A DNA stretch of 64,000 nucleotides, taken from SZAS-79 sp963844255. Lineage in GTDB: Bacteria > Pseudomonadota > Gammaproteobacteria > Burkholderiales > SG8-39. The notes beneath the pieces are model-generated. The model saw nothing but the letters and a program-made list of their open reading frames with translations. It was not told where the DNA came from and searched no databases. Each line of letters starts with the position of its first letter. Positions within the stretch are counted from its first letter, which is position 1. This document shows, one piece after another, positions 33,317 through 41,891 of the stretch. Location of the stretch: contig CAWJNP010000033.1 of NCBI GenBank assembly GCA_963844255.1, forward strand, positions 40,917 through 104,916. Reading direction: 5' to 3'. The position numbers and the translations under genes are program-made.

Positions 33317-34502
33317 ACTGACGGATCTTACGAAATCCTACGCGCTTGATTCGGGCGAGGCGATTCAATCGATACGGGCAATGATCTTTGGACGACCAAG
33401 GACTGAAAGAGCCGCACGCGTAAAAGTCGCCGTGAACAATTTGTCCCTGCGCATCGACTCCGGCGAGCGGGTCGGTATCATTGGACCCAACGGCGCGGGA
33501 AAGTCTACCTTACTGCATATGATCGCAGGCACCGGTGTCCCGACTTCCGGACACGTGAACGTCGAAGGCAAGGTAACCTCCATCCTTACATTGGGAATCG
33601 GACTGCGCGACGAAGTTTCCGGCCGCGAAAATATCTATCTGGACGGTGAACTGCAAGGAAAAAATAGAAAGGAAATCGAAAGCCAGCTCGAAGCAATAGT
33701 TGCGTTCGCGGAGTTGGGAGATTTCATCGACCGGCCCGTGAGGACTTATTCGACCGGAATGAAGTCCCGGCTGGCATTCGCCATGATTTCCCACATCGAC
33801 CCGGAAATACTCCTGATTGACGAGGCCCTGTCGGTAGGAGACGCGGCGTTCTCCGCGAAGGCCAGCAAGCGTATCCGCCAAATCTGCGAGAAGGGAAAAA
33901 TCGTAGTCGTAGTCTCCCACGGTCTTGCCGCAATCAACGAGATCTGTAGTCGGTGCATTTGGATGGACAACGGGCGAATTCTGATGGACGGGCGGCCGGA
34001 CGAAGTGACCCGCGCATACGCAGCGGCAGTCCACGAAGGCGATGGAAGGGAATTGCTTGAGCGATTCAATTCACTGGTGGGTGCGGAGCAGTTCCTCGAG
34101 GGATTCTCGATAAATGGCTTGGAATTGCGCTCCGCAGACGCCACCACGCGGGTGTCGGTCCTCCAGCAAGGCCAGGGATTCATCGCGAGAATCAAGGCTG
34201 AGGCAACCGAATCACCCGGCCGCTGGTCATTGCGGCTGGTGCTGGAGCGACTCGACGGACTTTGCCTGGTCGACGCATCGACCGCGTATGGCGCGCCAGT
34301 CAAGTCTTTAGATGTTGCATTTCCACCTGCGCTCGCGTACGGGGTATACAAACTGATGGCGGAATTGAGCGCAGACGGAATCCCGGCTGCGAAACGCTCG
34401 ATGGTATTCGAGGTTGTAAGCGAAGACCGACCGGTCGGGGGAAGACCCGCATTGCGCTATCCCTGCGCCATTTCAGTTACCCCTTTAACCCAGCACGGGT
34501 AG
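33303..34502 (+). CDS. wzt: Wzt-type polysaccharide ABC transporter ATP-binding protein
   Basis: Intact 399-aa ATPase of an ABC-2 polysaccharide exporter. The nucleotide-binding domain occupies about residues 1-250: Walker A GPNGAGKS near 61, YSTGMKSRLAFA signature near 155, Walker B ILLIDEALSVGD near 178, switch His in VVSHG. A C-terminal beta-rich domain of about 140 residues follows, as in Wzt proteins that recognise the O-antigen non-reducing end. ATG at 33303 lies inside the end of the preceding NBD gene. The Wzm permease gene follows 4 nt after the stop. Cytoplasmic, with the permease at the inner membrane. Confidence 0.92.
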   Translation: MQHIELTDLTKSYALDSGEAIQSIRAMIFGRPRTERAARVKVAVNNLSLRIDSGERVGIIGPNGAGKSTLLHMIAGTGVPTSGHVNVEGKVTSILTLGIGLRDEVSGRENIYLDGELQGKNRKEIESQLEAIVAFAELGDFIDRPVRTYSTGMKSRLAFAMISHIDPEILLIDEALSVGDAAFSAKASKRIRQICEKGKIVVVVSHGLAAINEICSRCIWMDNGRILMDGRPDEVTRAYAAAVHEGDGRELLERFNSLVGAEQFLEGFSINGLELRSADATTRVSVLQQGQGFIARIKAEATESPGRWSLRLVLERLDGLCLVDASTAYGAPVKSLDVAFPPALAYGVYKLMAELSADGIPAAKRSMVFEVVSEDRPVGGRPALRYPCAISVTPLTQHG

Positions 34503-34506
34503 CACA

Positions 34507-35292
34507 ATGTTTGGATTCGAATTGCGAGATTTGCGTTCTGTCTGGAATTTCTTCCGTTCCAGCATCCGCGACAAGTACATGGGTTCAAGCCTTGGAAGCA
34601 TCTGGGGAATCGCAAACCCCCTGCTGATGCTCGGAATCTTCACGTTTGTCTTCGGCTTCGTCTACAAGATCCGGCTTCCAGGTGCCGAAACCACTCTGGG
34701 CTACGCAATCTGGCTGATCAGCGGATACGGGCCATGGATCGCGATGAGCGAATCAATCATGGCATCAGCTACATCGATCACGGGTGCTTCGGGAATCATC
34801 AAGAACCTCGCGATCAAGGCGGAGATCCTGCCAGTCGCGGGTGCGCTCACCGGCATCCTGCCTTTGGTCGTGAGCCTGGTTTTCCTGCTTGTACTTCAAA
34901 CGGCAAGTGGGAATCTGCCTGGCTGGCAGCTCATCTTCCTTCCGTTGGTCGTCCTGGTACAAATGATCGTGGTCATCGCGATAGGCTTTCTGCTGTCGGC
35001 AATCACGGTCTTTTTCCGCGATCTGGCCTTTGCCCTGCCGAATCTGATTACCGTGGCTTTATTCGCCTCCCCGATCTTTTACCCGATTGCAAGTATGCCC
35101 AGATTGGCTCAAGTACTGTCTGCCTTCAATCCGTTCTACGTGCTTGCCGAAGCGTACCGGTCAATCCTTCTCTATAATCGCCTTCCCGACCTAATTTCGC
35201 TTGCCTGCGTGGCCGTAGTAGCCGCGCTTCTTGGCTACGCGACGCTGTGGTTCTTTCGCCGCGTCAAAGGTCACTTTGAAGCAGCACTTTGA
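34507..35292 (+). CDS. wzm: Wzm-type polysaccharide ABC transporter permease
   Basis: ABC-2 permease of 261 aa with six predicted transmembrane segments. The N-terminal amphipathic region (RDLRSVWNFFRSSIRDKYMGS) and the coupling-helix region match Wzm/RfbA-type permeases. It exports undecaprenyl-linked O-polysaccharide across the inner membrane together with Wzt. It follows two NBD genes in the same operon with only one permease gene between 32.1 and 35.3 kb, so either the first NBD is redundant or broken, or the exporter has two different NBDs. Confidence 0.92.
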   Translation: MFGFELRDLRSVWNFFRSSIRDKYMGSSLGSIWGIANPLLMLGIFTFVFGFVYKIRLPGAETTLGYAIWLISGYGPWIAMSESIMASATSITGASGIIKNLAIKAEILPVAGALTGILPLVVSLVFLLVLQTASGNLPGWQLIFLPLVVLVQMIVVIAIGFLLSAITVFFRDLAFALPNLITVALFASPIFYPIASMPRLAQVLSAFNPFYVLAEAYRSILLYNRLPDLISLACVAVVAALLGYATLWFFRRVKGHFEAAL

Positions 35293-35357
35293 GTCGTCTC
35301 TGCAGTCCGGCAGACGCTGACGTACCGAACAATCCAACGCGACCGTAATTTAATACG

Positions 35358-36167
35358 ATGAGCTCTCCAGAGATCGACACCGCCAACGCAGAGTTCTGGG
35401 ATGAACTTTGCGGCACCGGACTTGCCAAGCATCTTGGCATCACGGACCACTCCTTTGCGTCGCTCAAGCGCTTCGACGACTATTACCTGGATATCTACCC
35501 CTACCTGCTGCAGCACGTGCCAGTGCACACCATGAAGGGCAAGAGGGTTCTGGAGATAGGACTCGGATACGGCACTCTGGGTCAGAAGATCGCCGAATCG
35601 GGCGCAGACTATGTAGGTCTGGATATTGCCTCGGGCCCAGTGAAGATGATGAACCATCGTCTGCGCCTGCAGGATATGCCGGGCCACGCCATACAGGGGA
35701 ACATGCTCGAATGTCCGCTCCCGGACGCGTCGGTGGATTGCGTCGTTTCGATCGGATGCTTTCATCACACCGGGGACACACAGCGCTGCATAGACGAGAG
35801 TTTTCGCGTGTTGCGCCCCGGTGGAAGGGCCTACATCATGGTGTACAACCGTTTTTCTTACCGGCAGTGGAAGCGTTGGCCACTCGCGACTTTCCAAACC
35901 TGGTTGAAGGGTACGGATGAGGAGATCAGCGAAGCGCAAAGGCGAGCTTACGATGCGAACGCAGAAGGCGCAGGAGCACCCGAGACGGCTTTTTTCTCGA
36001 TAGAACAGCTTCGCAAGATGTTCGATCGCTATTCGACTGTGGCGATTCAGAAGGAAAATTGTGATCTGGTTGCATTTCGCGGACGTGTATTGGTGTCTCG
36101 CGAAATGCTGCTTAAGACGCTCGGTCGCGGGCTGGGTCTCGACCTCTACGTCTCTGCAGGAAAGTAG
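35358..36167 (+). CDS. Class I SAM-dependent methyltransferase
   Basis: Methyltransferase of 269 aa. SAM-binding motif I VLEIGLGYGTLG near residues 64-75, motif II YVGLDIA near 87-93, and DASVDCVVSIGCFHH near 122-136. It matches the Methyltransf_11 type common in glycan and small-molecule pathways, with no membrane segment. In ABC-exported O-antigens a methyltransferase often caps the non-reducing end and signals chain-length control through the C-terminal domain of Wzt; its position directly after wzt-wzm fits that role, but this is inference. It lies 65 nt after wzm. Confidence 0.82.
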   Translation: MSSPEIDTANAEFWDELCGTGLAKHLGITDHSFASLKRFDDYYLDIYPYLLQHVPVHTMKGKRVLEIGLGYGTLGQKIAESGADYVGLDIASGPVKMMNHRLRLQDMPGHAIQGNMLECPLPDASVDCVVSIGCFHHTGDTQRCIDESFRVLRPGGRAYIMVYNRFSYRQWKRWPLATFQTWLKGTDEEISEAQRRAYDANAEGAGAPETAFFSIEQLRKMFDRYSTVAIQKENCDLVAFRGRVLVSREMLLKTLGRGLGLDLYVSAGK

Positions 36168-36201
36168 CTTCCGACGTGGCCGCGGCCACGAAGTACATAT
36201 C

Positions 36202-37602
36202 ATGGACGAAACTTCCCCTCCGCGGACGAGACCGCTCCAGACCCTGCTCTTATGCGTGCAGCCACGTTCGACTGCCGGAACCATCGCCGATCACGTCAAC
36301 TCTTTCAAGCGATACTCCAGGAATCGCGTCGAAGTTCTGCAGAACTACACGGCTATGTACGGGACCTATGGCGGACGGCTGAGAACTCTGCCATCCGGAG
36401 TTGCCTTGGATCGATACGATGTAGTCGTCCTTCATTACTCCAACTATTTGCTGAGCGACCAGCATCTGGACGCCTCATCGCGGGAGATTCTCCGCAAGTT
36501 CGGTGGGCTGAAGGTATTATTCCTTCAGGACGAATACCGCCAAATCAATGCTATTTCCGAGCAAATTCGCGATCTCGGATTCCACGTCCTGTTCACTTGC
36601 GTGCCCGAGTCGGAGATTGAAAAGGTCTACCCGGCTTCCAAACTGCCAGGCGTCACCAAATATCAGAACCTGACCGGCTATGTTCCGCTCAACCTGACAA
36701 AGCGCAAGGTTGGAGCAATTGCTGATCGTCCCATTGACGTTGGATATCGCACACGCAAAGTTCCATACTGGCTAGGAAGTCTCGGCGCGGAAAAGTGGCA
36801 GATCGCACCACGTTTTCTAGCGGAAGTATCCGGCGCCGGCCTCAACTGCGACATATCCTACAGAGAGGAGGATCGCCTCTATGGGCGTCACTGGACTCGC
36901 TTTCTGGAATCATGCCGAACCGCGCTGGGAACCGAGAGTGGCGCCAGTGTCTTCGATTTCACTGGCGAATTGCAGGCGGCAACAGACCTATACGTGGCGC
37001 AAAAGCCCGACGCTTCCTTCGAAGAGGTTCATGAGCATCTCCTCAAGGACCACGAAGGACGGATCCGCCTGAATCAGATATCTCCGCGTTGCTTCGAGGC
37101 GGCGGCACTGCGGACCGCGATGGTGCTTTATGAAGGCGAGTACTCCGGGGTTCTCGAGCCGGAAAGACACTACGTTCCGCTGCGTAAGGATTTTTCGAAC
37201 ATCGACGCAGTTGTCAGGTCGGTGCGGAATGCGGGAGAACTGCAGAAAATGGTGGACAGGACCTTCCGCGAGGTTGCTCTGAACGAGCGGTATTCCTATC
37301 GAGCATTCATTGAAAACTTCGACAAAGTAATAGCGCACGAAATTCGGGCTCGCGAACTCCTGCGCAGCGGAAAATCGCGTAGCCAAGGTGCCGCAGGCAT
37401 GCGCGTCAGAGCAAGAAACCTCTGTGTCCTCGCCCGGCTACGAATGGTGCGCTTCCCGCTCCTCATTCGAAATAAATTGGCCGTTGCGCGGTTCAGGATC
37501 TTTCGAGGAATCTACTGGATCTACGCACACCTTGTCCCGGAGTCGACGCGCGAGAGGCTTCGCCCGTGGATAAGGCGACTTCTCTTAAAGGACATTCTTT
37601 AG
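36202..37602 (+). CDS. CgeB-like GT-B glycosyltransferase (paralogue 2)
   Basis: Protein of 466 aa, a close paralogue of the product encoded at 9839-11185. Shared blocks include FLQDEYRQINA, VLFTCVPESEIEKVYP, DVGYRTRKVPYWLG and, near residues 296-315, ISPRCFEAAALRTAMVLYEG, the CgeB/YkvP-type donor region. ATG at 36202 is 34 nt after the methyltransferase stop; the frame is open upstream, but that part lies inside the preceding gene. It ends the plus-strand operon. The C-terminus is basic and hydrophobic (residues about 400-466) and may bind the membrane. Donor and acceptor unknown. Confidence 0.75.
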   Translation: MDETSPPRTRPLQTLLLCVQPRSTAGTIADHVNSFKRYSRNRVEVLQNYTAMYGTYGGRLRTLPSGVALDRYDVVVLHYSNYLLSDQHLDASSREILRKFGGLKVLFLQDEYRQINAISEQIRDLGFHVLFTCVPESEIEKVYPASKLPGVTKYQNLTGYVPLNLTKRKVGAIADRPIDVGYRTRKVPYWLGSLGAEKWQIAPRFLAEVSGAGLNCDISYREEDRLYGRHWTRFLESCRTALGTESGASVFDFTGELQAATDLYVAQKPDASFEEVHEHLLKDHEGRIRLNQISPRCFEAAALRTAMVLYEGEYSGVLEPERHYVPLRKDFSNIDAVVRSVRNAGELQKMVDRTFREVALNERYSYRAFIENFDKVIAHEIRARELLRSGKSRSQGAAGMRVRARNLCVLARLRMVRFPLLIRNKLAVARFRIFRGIYWIYAHLVPESTRERLRPWIRRLLLKDIL

Positions 37603-37633
37603 CCGCAGGCGACGAGTTCTATTGCTTCCCGCA

Positions 37634-38494
37634 TTAAGAGTACTTCCCACGGACGTAGTCCCCCAGCGCCTCCTGCCACGGCCGCAGCACGATCCCCATC
37701 TCCCGCGCCCGCGTATTGGCCAGCACCGAATACAGTGGCCGGCGCACCGCGCCCGTCCTGCCGCCGCGATCGACGGGCACCACTTCCGACTTCCCGCCTG
37801 TCAGGCGCGCAATCTCGAGCGTGAACTCGTACCACGAGCACGCCCCCTCGTTCACCAGGTGGAAAATACCCGCGGCCAGCCGCGGATGGGACAGCAGCGA
37901 AAATACCGCCCGGCTAAGGTCGTCGGTCGAAGTCGGCACCACAACCTGCTCGCAGGCCATCTCGATGCGCCTGCCTGCGCGCAGATCGGCGACCCGTCCG
38001 TCGACGAAATTTCCCCCTTTCGAGCGGGCGCCGCTACGTCCATAAAGCCCGCAGGTACGGATCACGATCGCCCGGTCCGGCGCCGCAGAGAGCGCCGCGC
38101 GCTCGCCCGCCAGCCGGGTGATTCCATAGATCTGCAGCGGCGCGGGCGGATCGATTTCGCGCCACGGCGTTGAACCCCCGTCCCCGAATACATAGTCACT
38201 GCTGAAGGTTACAAACCAGGACCCCAGTTCAGCGCAGGCCACCGCCAGGTCGCGCACCGCGACGCAGTTGATGAGAAACGCCTGCGCCGGGTCTTCTTCG
38301 CATTTCGGCACGTTATGAAAGGCCGCGCAGTTGATCACCATGGAAGGCCGTTCCCGCGCGATCATTGCGACCGCCTCCGCCGGACGGGACAAATCGAGGA
38401 CGTCGCGCCCGGGAGCCACAATTTCGTGCCCTGGGTTGTTGCGCAGCAAGTCGCCTCCGAGCTGCCCACTCGCGCCGATCAGCAGAATCTTCAT
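37634..38494 (-). CDS. RmlD-like NDP-4-keto-sugar reductase with Arg in place of the catalytic Lys
   Basis: SDR of 286 aa in the RmlD (dTDP-4-dehydrorhamnose reductase) family: GASGQLGGDLL at residues 7-17, the SSDYVFGDGG strand near 112-121 and IYGITRLAGE near 133-142. RmlD normally has Tyr-x-x-x-Lys at the last site; here it reads Tyr-Gly-Ile-Thr-Arg. It is the last gene of the minus-strand unit that starts with the CDP-glucose genes, 4 nt after the ABC ATPase. It is therefore more likely the 4-keto-reductase for the CDP-deoxyhexose than for dTDP-rhamnose, though it could serve both. The start ATG 38494 lies directly on the Rossmann strand. Confidence 0.82.
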   Translation of the reverse strand: MKILLIGASGQLGGDLLRNNPGHEIVAPGRDVLDLSRPAEAVAMIARERPSMVINCAAFHNVPKCEEDPAQAFLINCVAVRDLAVACAELGSWFVTFSSDYVFGDGGSTPWREIDPPAPLQIYGITRLAGERAALSAAPDRAIVIRTCGLYGRSGARSKGGNFVDGRVADLRAGRRIEMACEQVVVPTSTDDLSRAVFSLLSHPRLAAGIFHLVNEGACSWYEFTLEIARLTGGKSEVVPVDRGGRTGAVRRPLYSVLANTRAREMGIVLRPWQEALGDYVRGKYS

Positions 38495-38498
38495 CGCT

Positions 38499-39206
38499 TC
38501 ACTCGCCTTCGACGATCCTGCCATGTTCGAAATGAACGACCCTCGTACACGTGTTCCGGATGACTTCACGATCGTGCGAGGCAATGACCAGCAAGCTGGC
38601 CTGGTCGACCAGGTCGAGAAGCCTCTTCTGCGCCATGTTCGAAAAATCGTCGTCGCCGACACTCAGCCACTCGTCCATCAGGATGATATCGGCCTTGACG
38701 CTGGTCGAGATGGCGAACATCAGGCGCATGATCATGCCGCTCGAGTAGGTGCGCATCGGCATGTACACATAGTCGCCGAGCCCCGCGAACTCGCACACAT
38801 CGTCGATCAGCCTCATGATCTCGCGGCGACGCAGCCCCATGATGGCGCCGCGAAGAAAGATGTTGTCCCAGCCGGTCGCCTCGACGTCCATGCCCATGTC
38901 GATGCTCAGCATCGAGGCGATCCGCCCGCGCACCTCGATCGAACCGCTGCCCGGCTCGTATACGCCGGCGATTGCCCGCAGCAGGGTGGTCTTGCCGGAG
39001 CCGTTGTGCCCGACCAGCCCTATGCGCTCGCCCTCGTTGAAGTCGAAGGTGACATGATCGATGGCGCGGACGATGACCCGGTCGGACGATGTCGCCGCGA
39101 TCACCCCGCCGGTCGCTGCGCGCATCATGGTCTTCTTGAGAGAGCGCCCGGCCGCACCGTAGATCGGGAACTCGATTACCAGATCGCGCGCGCTGACGAT
39201 CGCCAT
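38499..39206 (-). CDS. wzt: Polysaccharide ABC transporter ATP-binding protein (short Wzt/TagH-like)
   Basis: ATPase of 235 aa: Walker A GLVGHNGSGKTT near residue 60, signature YSSGMIMRLMFA near 158, Walker B IILMDEWLSVGD near 180, switch His in VIASHD. It lacks the C-terminal carbohydrate-binding domain seen in the Wzt at 33303, so its export should be uncoupled from chain-end recognition. ATG at 39206 is 4 nt after the permease stop; a longer frame from 39257 overlaps the permease gene. It pairs with the permease at 39211-40008 to form a second ABC-2 glycan exporter. Confidence 0.9.
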   Translation of the reverse strand: MAIVSARDLVIEFPIYGAAGRSLKKTMMRAATGGVIAATSSDRVIVRAIDHVTFDFNEGERIGLVGHNGSGKTTLLRAIAGVYEPGSGSIEVRGRIASMLSIDMGMDVEATGWDNIFLRGAIMGLRRREIMRLIDDVCEFAGLGDYVYMPMRTYSSGMIMRLMFAISTSVKADIILMDEWLSVGDDDFSNMAQKRLLDLVDQASLLVIASHDREVIRNTCTRVVHFEHGRIVEGE

Positions 39207-39210
39207 GGTC

Positions 39211-40008
39211 TCAGATCCAGTACGCGATACGGGCGCGAAAGCGGCTGTAGGCCGCAACGGTCAGCCCGAACCCTGCAATCGTGATACCGGTCGCGATCGT
39301 CCAGGAGAGCGGGTTGGCCGGTGCGCCGAGCAGCGGCCCGCGCAGGATTTCGAGAAAATGATAGAAGGGGTTGAAGTTGACCGACCAGCCGTGACGCCCG
39401 AGCATGTCGGGCCGCCAGAGAATCGGCGTGAGGAAAAACGCAACCTGCATCGCGTTCGTAACAATCAGGGGGATATCGCGGAAGCGCGCGCACACCATGC
39501 CGAGGAGCAGTCCGATCCAAAGCGCATTCGCGGCAAACAGCACCAGCGCCACAGGGAACAGTGCCAGACTGGCGCCGATCGGTGGCCTTACAAAAGCAAT
39601 GACGACGACGACGACAAGAAAATTGTGCAGCAGGATGGCCAGATTCTTCCACAGGCTGCGCAATACGTGGATCGATAGCGGCAGTCGCACCTGCTTGATG
39701 TAAACCTCGGCCGCGATGAAGGCGATGCAGGCATCCAGCACGATCTGGGACATGGTCTGCCACAGGACCAGGCTGACAGCCAGATAGGCGAGGTAGTGCC
39801 CGACGTCCTGATTGAACAGTTTGCCGTACAGCGGGCCCATGATCCCGACCATCACCCCCGTGCTGATCGTCAGCCAGAACGGGCCAAGTACCGAGCGCCG
39901 GTAGCGCTGCATCACGTCCTGCCAGCCGAGGGTGGCCCAGATGTGATAGCTGGAGATCCCGTCCGCCAGGTCTGCGACCGCGAGTTTCAGGTTGGATTTA
40001 CGCTGCAC
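39211..40008 (-). CDS. wzm: Polysaccharide ABC transporter permease (second Wzm)
   Basis: ABC-2 permease of 265 aa with six predicted transmembrane segments. The N-terminal cytoplasmic helix region includes LGWQDVMQRYRRSVLGPFW (residues about 28-46), a hallmark of the Wzm/KpsM/TagG group. It forms an exporter with the short ATPase immediately downstream. The pair sits between the CDP-sugar genes and the RmlD-like gene, so the three parts (sugar synthesis, export, reduction) look like one transferable unit. Start ATG at 40008, preceded by a 120-nt spacer with a TATAAT element. Confidence 0.9.
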   Translation of the reverse strand: MQRKSNLKLAVADLADGISSYHIWATLGWQDVMQRYRRSVLGPFWLTISTGVMVGIMGPLYGKLFNQDVGHYLAYLAVSLVLWQTMSQIVLDACIAFIAAEVYIKQVRLPLSIHVLRSLWKNLAILLHNFLVVVVVIAFVRPPIGASLALFPVALVLFAANALWIGLLLGMVCARFRDIPLIVTNAMQVAFFLTPILWRPDMLGRHGWSVNFNPFYHFLEILRGPLLGAPANPLSWTIATGITIAGFGLTVAAYSRFRARIAYWI

Positions 40009-40128
40009 AACACTTTCGCACGGTGGCGACCAGGATCAGGCCACAGGATCAGAACGAGAGAGGGAACGACCACCTGCGCCATGTCCGGATTATAGTCTCG
40101 GCAGGTTCACACATCCTGACCGCAGACG
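40009..40128 (-). promoter_or_regulatory. 120-nt spacer with TATAAT and possible leader peptide upstream of the second wzm
   Basis: On the minus strand a perfect TATAAT occupies 40094-40089; no good -35 was seen at 16-18 nt. An ATG at 40082 opens a 31-codon frame (starting MAQVVVPSLVLILWP) that runs past the start of the permease gene in another frame. It may be a leader peptide or chance. The element suggests that the exporter/reductase genes can be transcribed separately from the CDP-sugar genes. Confidence 0.35.
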
Positions 40129-40659
40129 TTAAGTCGGGAGCCACGGATGGCCGCGATCCCGGTCCGAGAGGATCGGATCCGCAATCGGCCAGTCAATACC
40201 CACCACGGGGTCGTTCCACGCAACACCTCGGGCGAACTCGGCGTGGTAGGGAATCGACATCTGATAGAACAGCTCACTTTCATCGCACAGAGTCTGAAAC
40301 CCGTGCGCCACGCCTTCGGGGATGTACACCGCCAGGCGGTTCTCCGCGTTCAGCTCGATCCCGTTCCAACGCCACCGTGTCGGCGAATCGGCGCGCAGAT
40401 CGACGATCACGTCCCACACGGCACCGCGCGTACAGCGCACCAGTTTTATCTCCTCGTGCGGTTTAACCTGGTAGTGCATGCCGCGCAGGGTTCCGCGCCG
40501 CCGGTTCCAGGACACGCTCGCTTGCGCCACCGGGGGAACGAGCCCGCGCGCGCGGAATTCATCCTGGCAGAAGGTGCGGCCGAAAAAACCTCGCTCGTCC
40601 TGGACGGGTTCAACCCTGACGACGAACGCGCCTTCGATCGGTGTCGGCTCAAAGATCAT
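40129..40659 (-). CDS. RmlC-like 3,5-epimerase (CDP-sugar type context)
   Basis: Cupin of 176 aa in the dTDP-4-dehydrorhamnose 3,5-epimerase family. The catalytic His region LRGMHYQVKPHEEIKLV is near residues 58-74, and GVAHGFQTL with the second His is near 118-126. It lies in an operon with glucose-1-phosphate cytidylyltransferase, CDP-glucose 4,6-dehydratase and a C-methyltransferase, so the substrate is probably a CDP-4-keto-6-deoxyhexose, perhaps methylated at C3. A separate RmlC encoded at 44621 serves the dTDP branch. ATG at 40659 overlaps the upstream stop (ATGA); the longer frame is a shadow of the methyltransferase gene. Confidence 0.85.
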   Translation of the reverse strand: MIFEPTPIEGAFVVRVEPVQDERGFFGRTFCQDEFRARGLVPPVAQASVSWNRRRGTLRGMHYQVKPHEEIKLVRCTRGAVWDVIVDLRADSPTRWRWNGIELNAENRLAVYIPEGVAHGFQTLCDESELFYQMSIPYHAEFARGVAWNDPVVGIDWPIADPILSDRDRGHPWLPT

Positions 40660-41891
40660 TCCAGCACTCTCAGTTCCGGGATCGGCACCACGAATCGTCC
40701 GCCCCACGCGCGAATTCCCGCCATCTGTTCGATTATCTCGTCGCGCAGGTTCCAAGGCAGGATCAGTACATAGTCCGGGCGGGTTTCGAAGATGCGCCCG
40801 GGTGCGTGAATCGGTATGTGGACGCCAGGCAAAAAGCGCCCCTGCTTGTGCGGGCTGCGATCAACGGTGTACTCGAGCAGGTCGGTGCGTATGCCACAGT
40901 AGTTCAGCAGGGTACTTGCTTTTGCAGGCGCTCCATAGCCGGCCACCCTATTTCCGCCTTCCTGTGCGGCGATCAAAAACTTGAGCAGCGCACGCTTGGT
41001 CGTCTTGATCGCCTCCGCAAACGCGCCATAGGTCGCGATTCTATCCAGACCAGCCGCATGCTCGCGGCTACCCATTTCCGTGACCGCCTCCGCGACCGAA
41101 AGTCCACGATTCGCGGTGTGACGGGCATAGATCCGCAGGGAACCGCCGTGCGTGGGCAGTTCATCCACGTCGAACAAAGTCAAACCATGCGATGCAAATA
41201 CTTTCTCCACGACACTGAACGAAAAATAGGAAAAATGCTCGTGATAGATGGTGTCGAACTGATTGTTCCGCACGAGCCTCAGCAAGTGTGGGAACTCCAG
41301 CGTCGCGACCCCATCCGGTTTGAGCAGACAGGCGATTCCCGCGACAAAGTCATTCAGATCGGGAACGTGTGCGAGCACGTTGTTGCCCACAATCAGGTCG
41401 GCTTTGCGGCCCGATGCGCTCAACTCACGTGCGACCTCGGTTCCGAAATACCGGACCAGCGTGGGCACGCCTTTCGTTTCCGCCGCGGCTGCAACATTCG
41501 CTGCCGGCTCGATGCCCAGCACCGGCACGCCCTGTTCAACGAAGTACTGCAGAAGATAGCCGTCATTGCTGGCCAGTTCAACGACCAGGCTCGTTGGGCC
41601 GAGCGCGAAGCGTTTCGACGCCGTTCCAGCGTATTCCCTTGCATGCCCGAGCCAGGAGTCGGAATAGGAGGAGAAATAGGCGTAATCGCTGAAAATCTTC
41701 TCGGGCGACTCAAACGCTTCCAATTGCACCAGCATGCAGGATTCGCAAACCCTTGCGTGCAATGGGTAGAAGCGCTCCATGCCGCAGAGCTGTTCTGCGT
41801 CGAGGTACGCGTTCGAAAGCGGCGACATACCGAGGTCGGCAAATGTACGCTCCACCGGCGCCCCACAATAGCGGCAGGCGCGCGGCTTCAC
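40656..41891 (-). CDS. NDP-hexose C-methyltransferase (TylC3-like)
   Basis: SAM-dependent C-methyltransferase of 411 aa with the three-part layout of TylC3-type sugar methyltransferases: an N-terminal zinc-binding module (CRYCG near residue 6 and CESCM near 57), a central SAM domain (VVELASNDGYLLQYF near 110-124, GIEPAANVA near 132) and a C-terminal domain starting near 290 (GYGAPAKASTLLNY). Such enzymes methylate C3 of a 4-keto-6-deoxy-NDP-hexose, giving branched sugars. The GTG start at 41891 overlaps the dehydratase stop (GTGA) and directly precedes the zinc module; the longer frame is not supported. The CDP context suggests a CDP-3-C-methyl-6-deoxyhexose. Confidence 0.88.
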   Translation of the reverse strand: MKPRACRYCGAPVERTFADLGMSPLSNAYLDAEQLCGMERFYPLHARVCESCMLVQLEAFESPEKIFSDYAYFSSYSDSWLGHAREYAGTASKRFALGPTSLVVELASNDGYLLQYFVEQGVPVLGIEPAANVAAAAETKGVPTLVRYFGTEVARELSASGRKADLIVGNNVLAHVPDLNDFVAGIACLLKPDGVATLEFPHLLRLVRNNQFDTIYHEHFSYFSFSVVEKVFASHGLTLFDVDELPTHGGSLRIYARHTANRGLSVAEAVTEMGSREHAAGLDRIATYGAFAEAIKTTKRALLKFLIAAQEGGNRVAGYGAPAKASTLLNYCGIRTDLLEYTVDRSPHKQGRFLPGVHIPIHAPGRIFETRPDYVLILPWNLRDEIIEQMAGIRAWGGRFVVPIPELRVLE

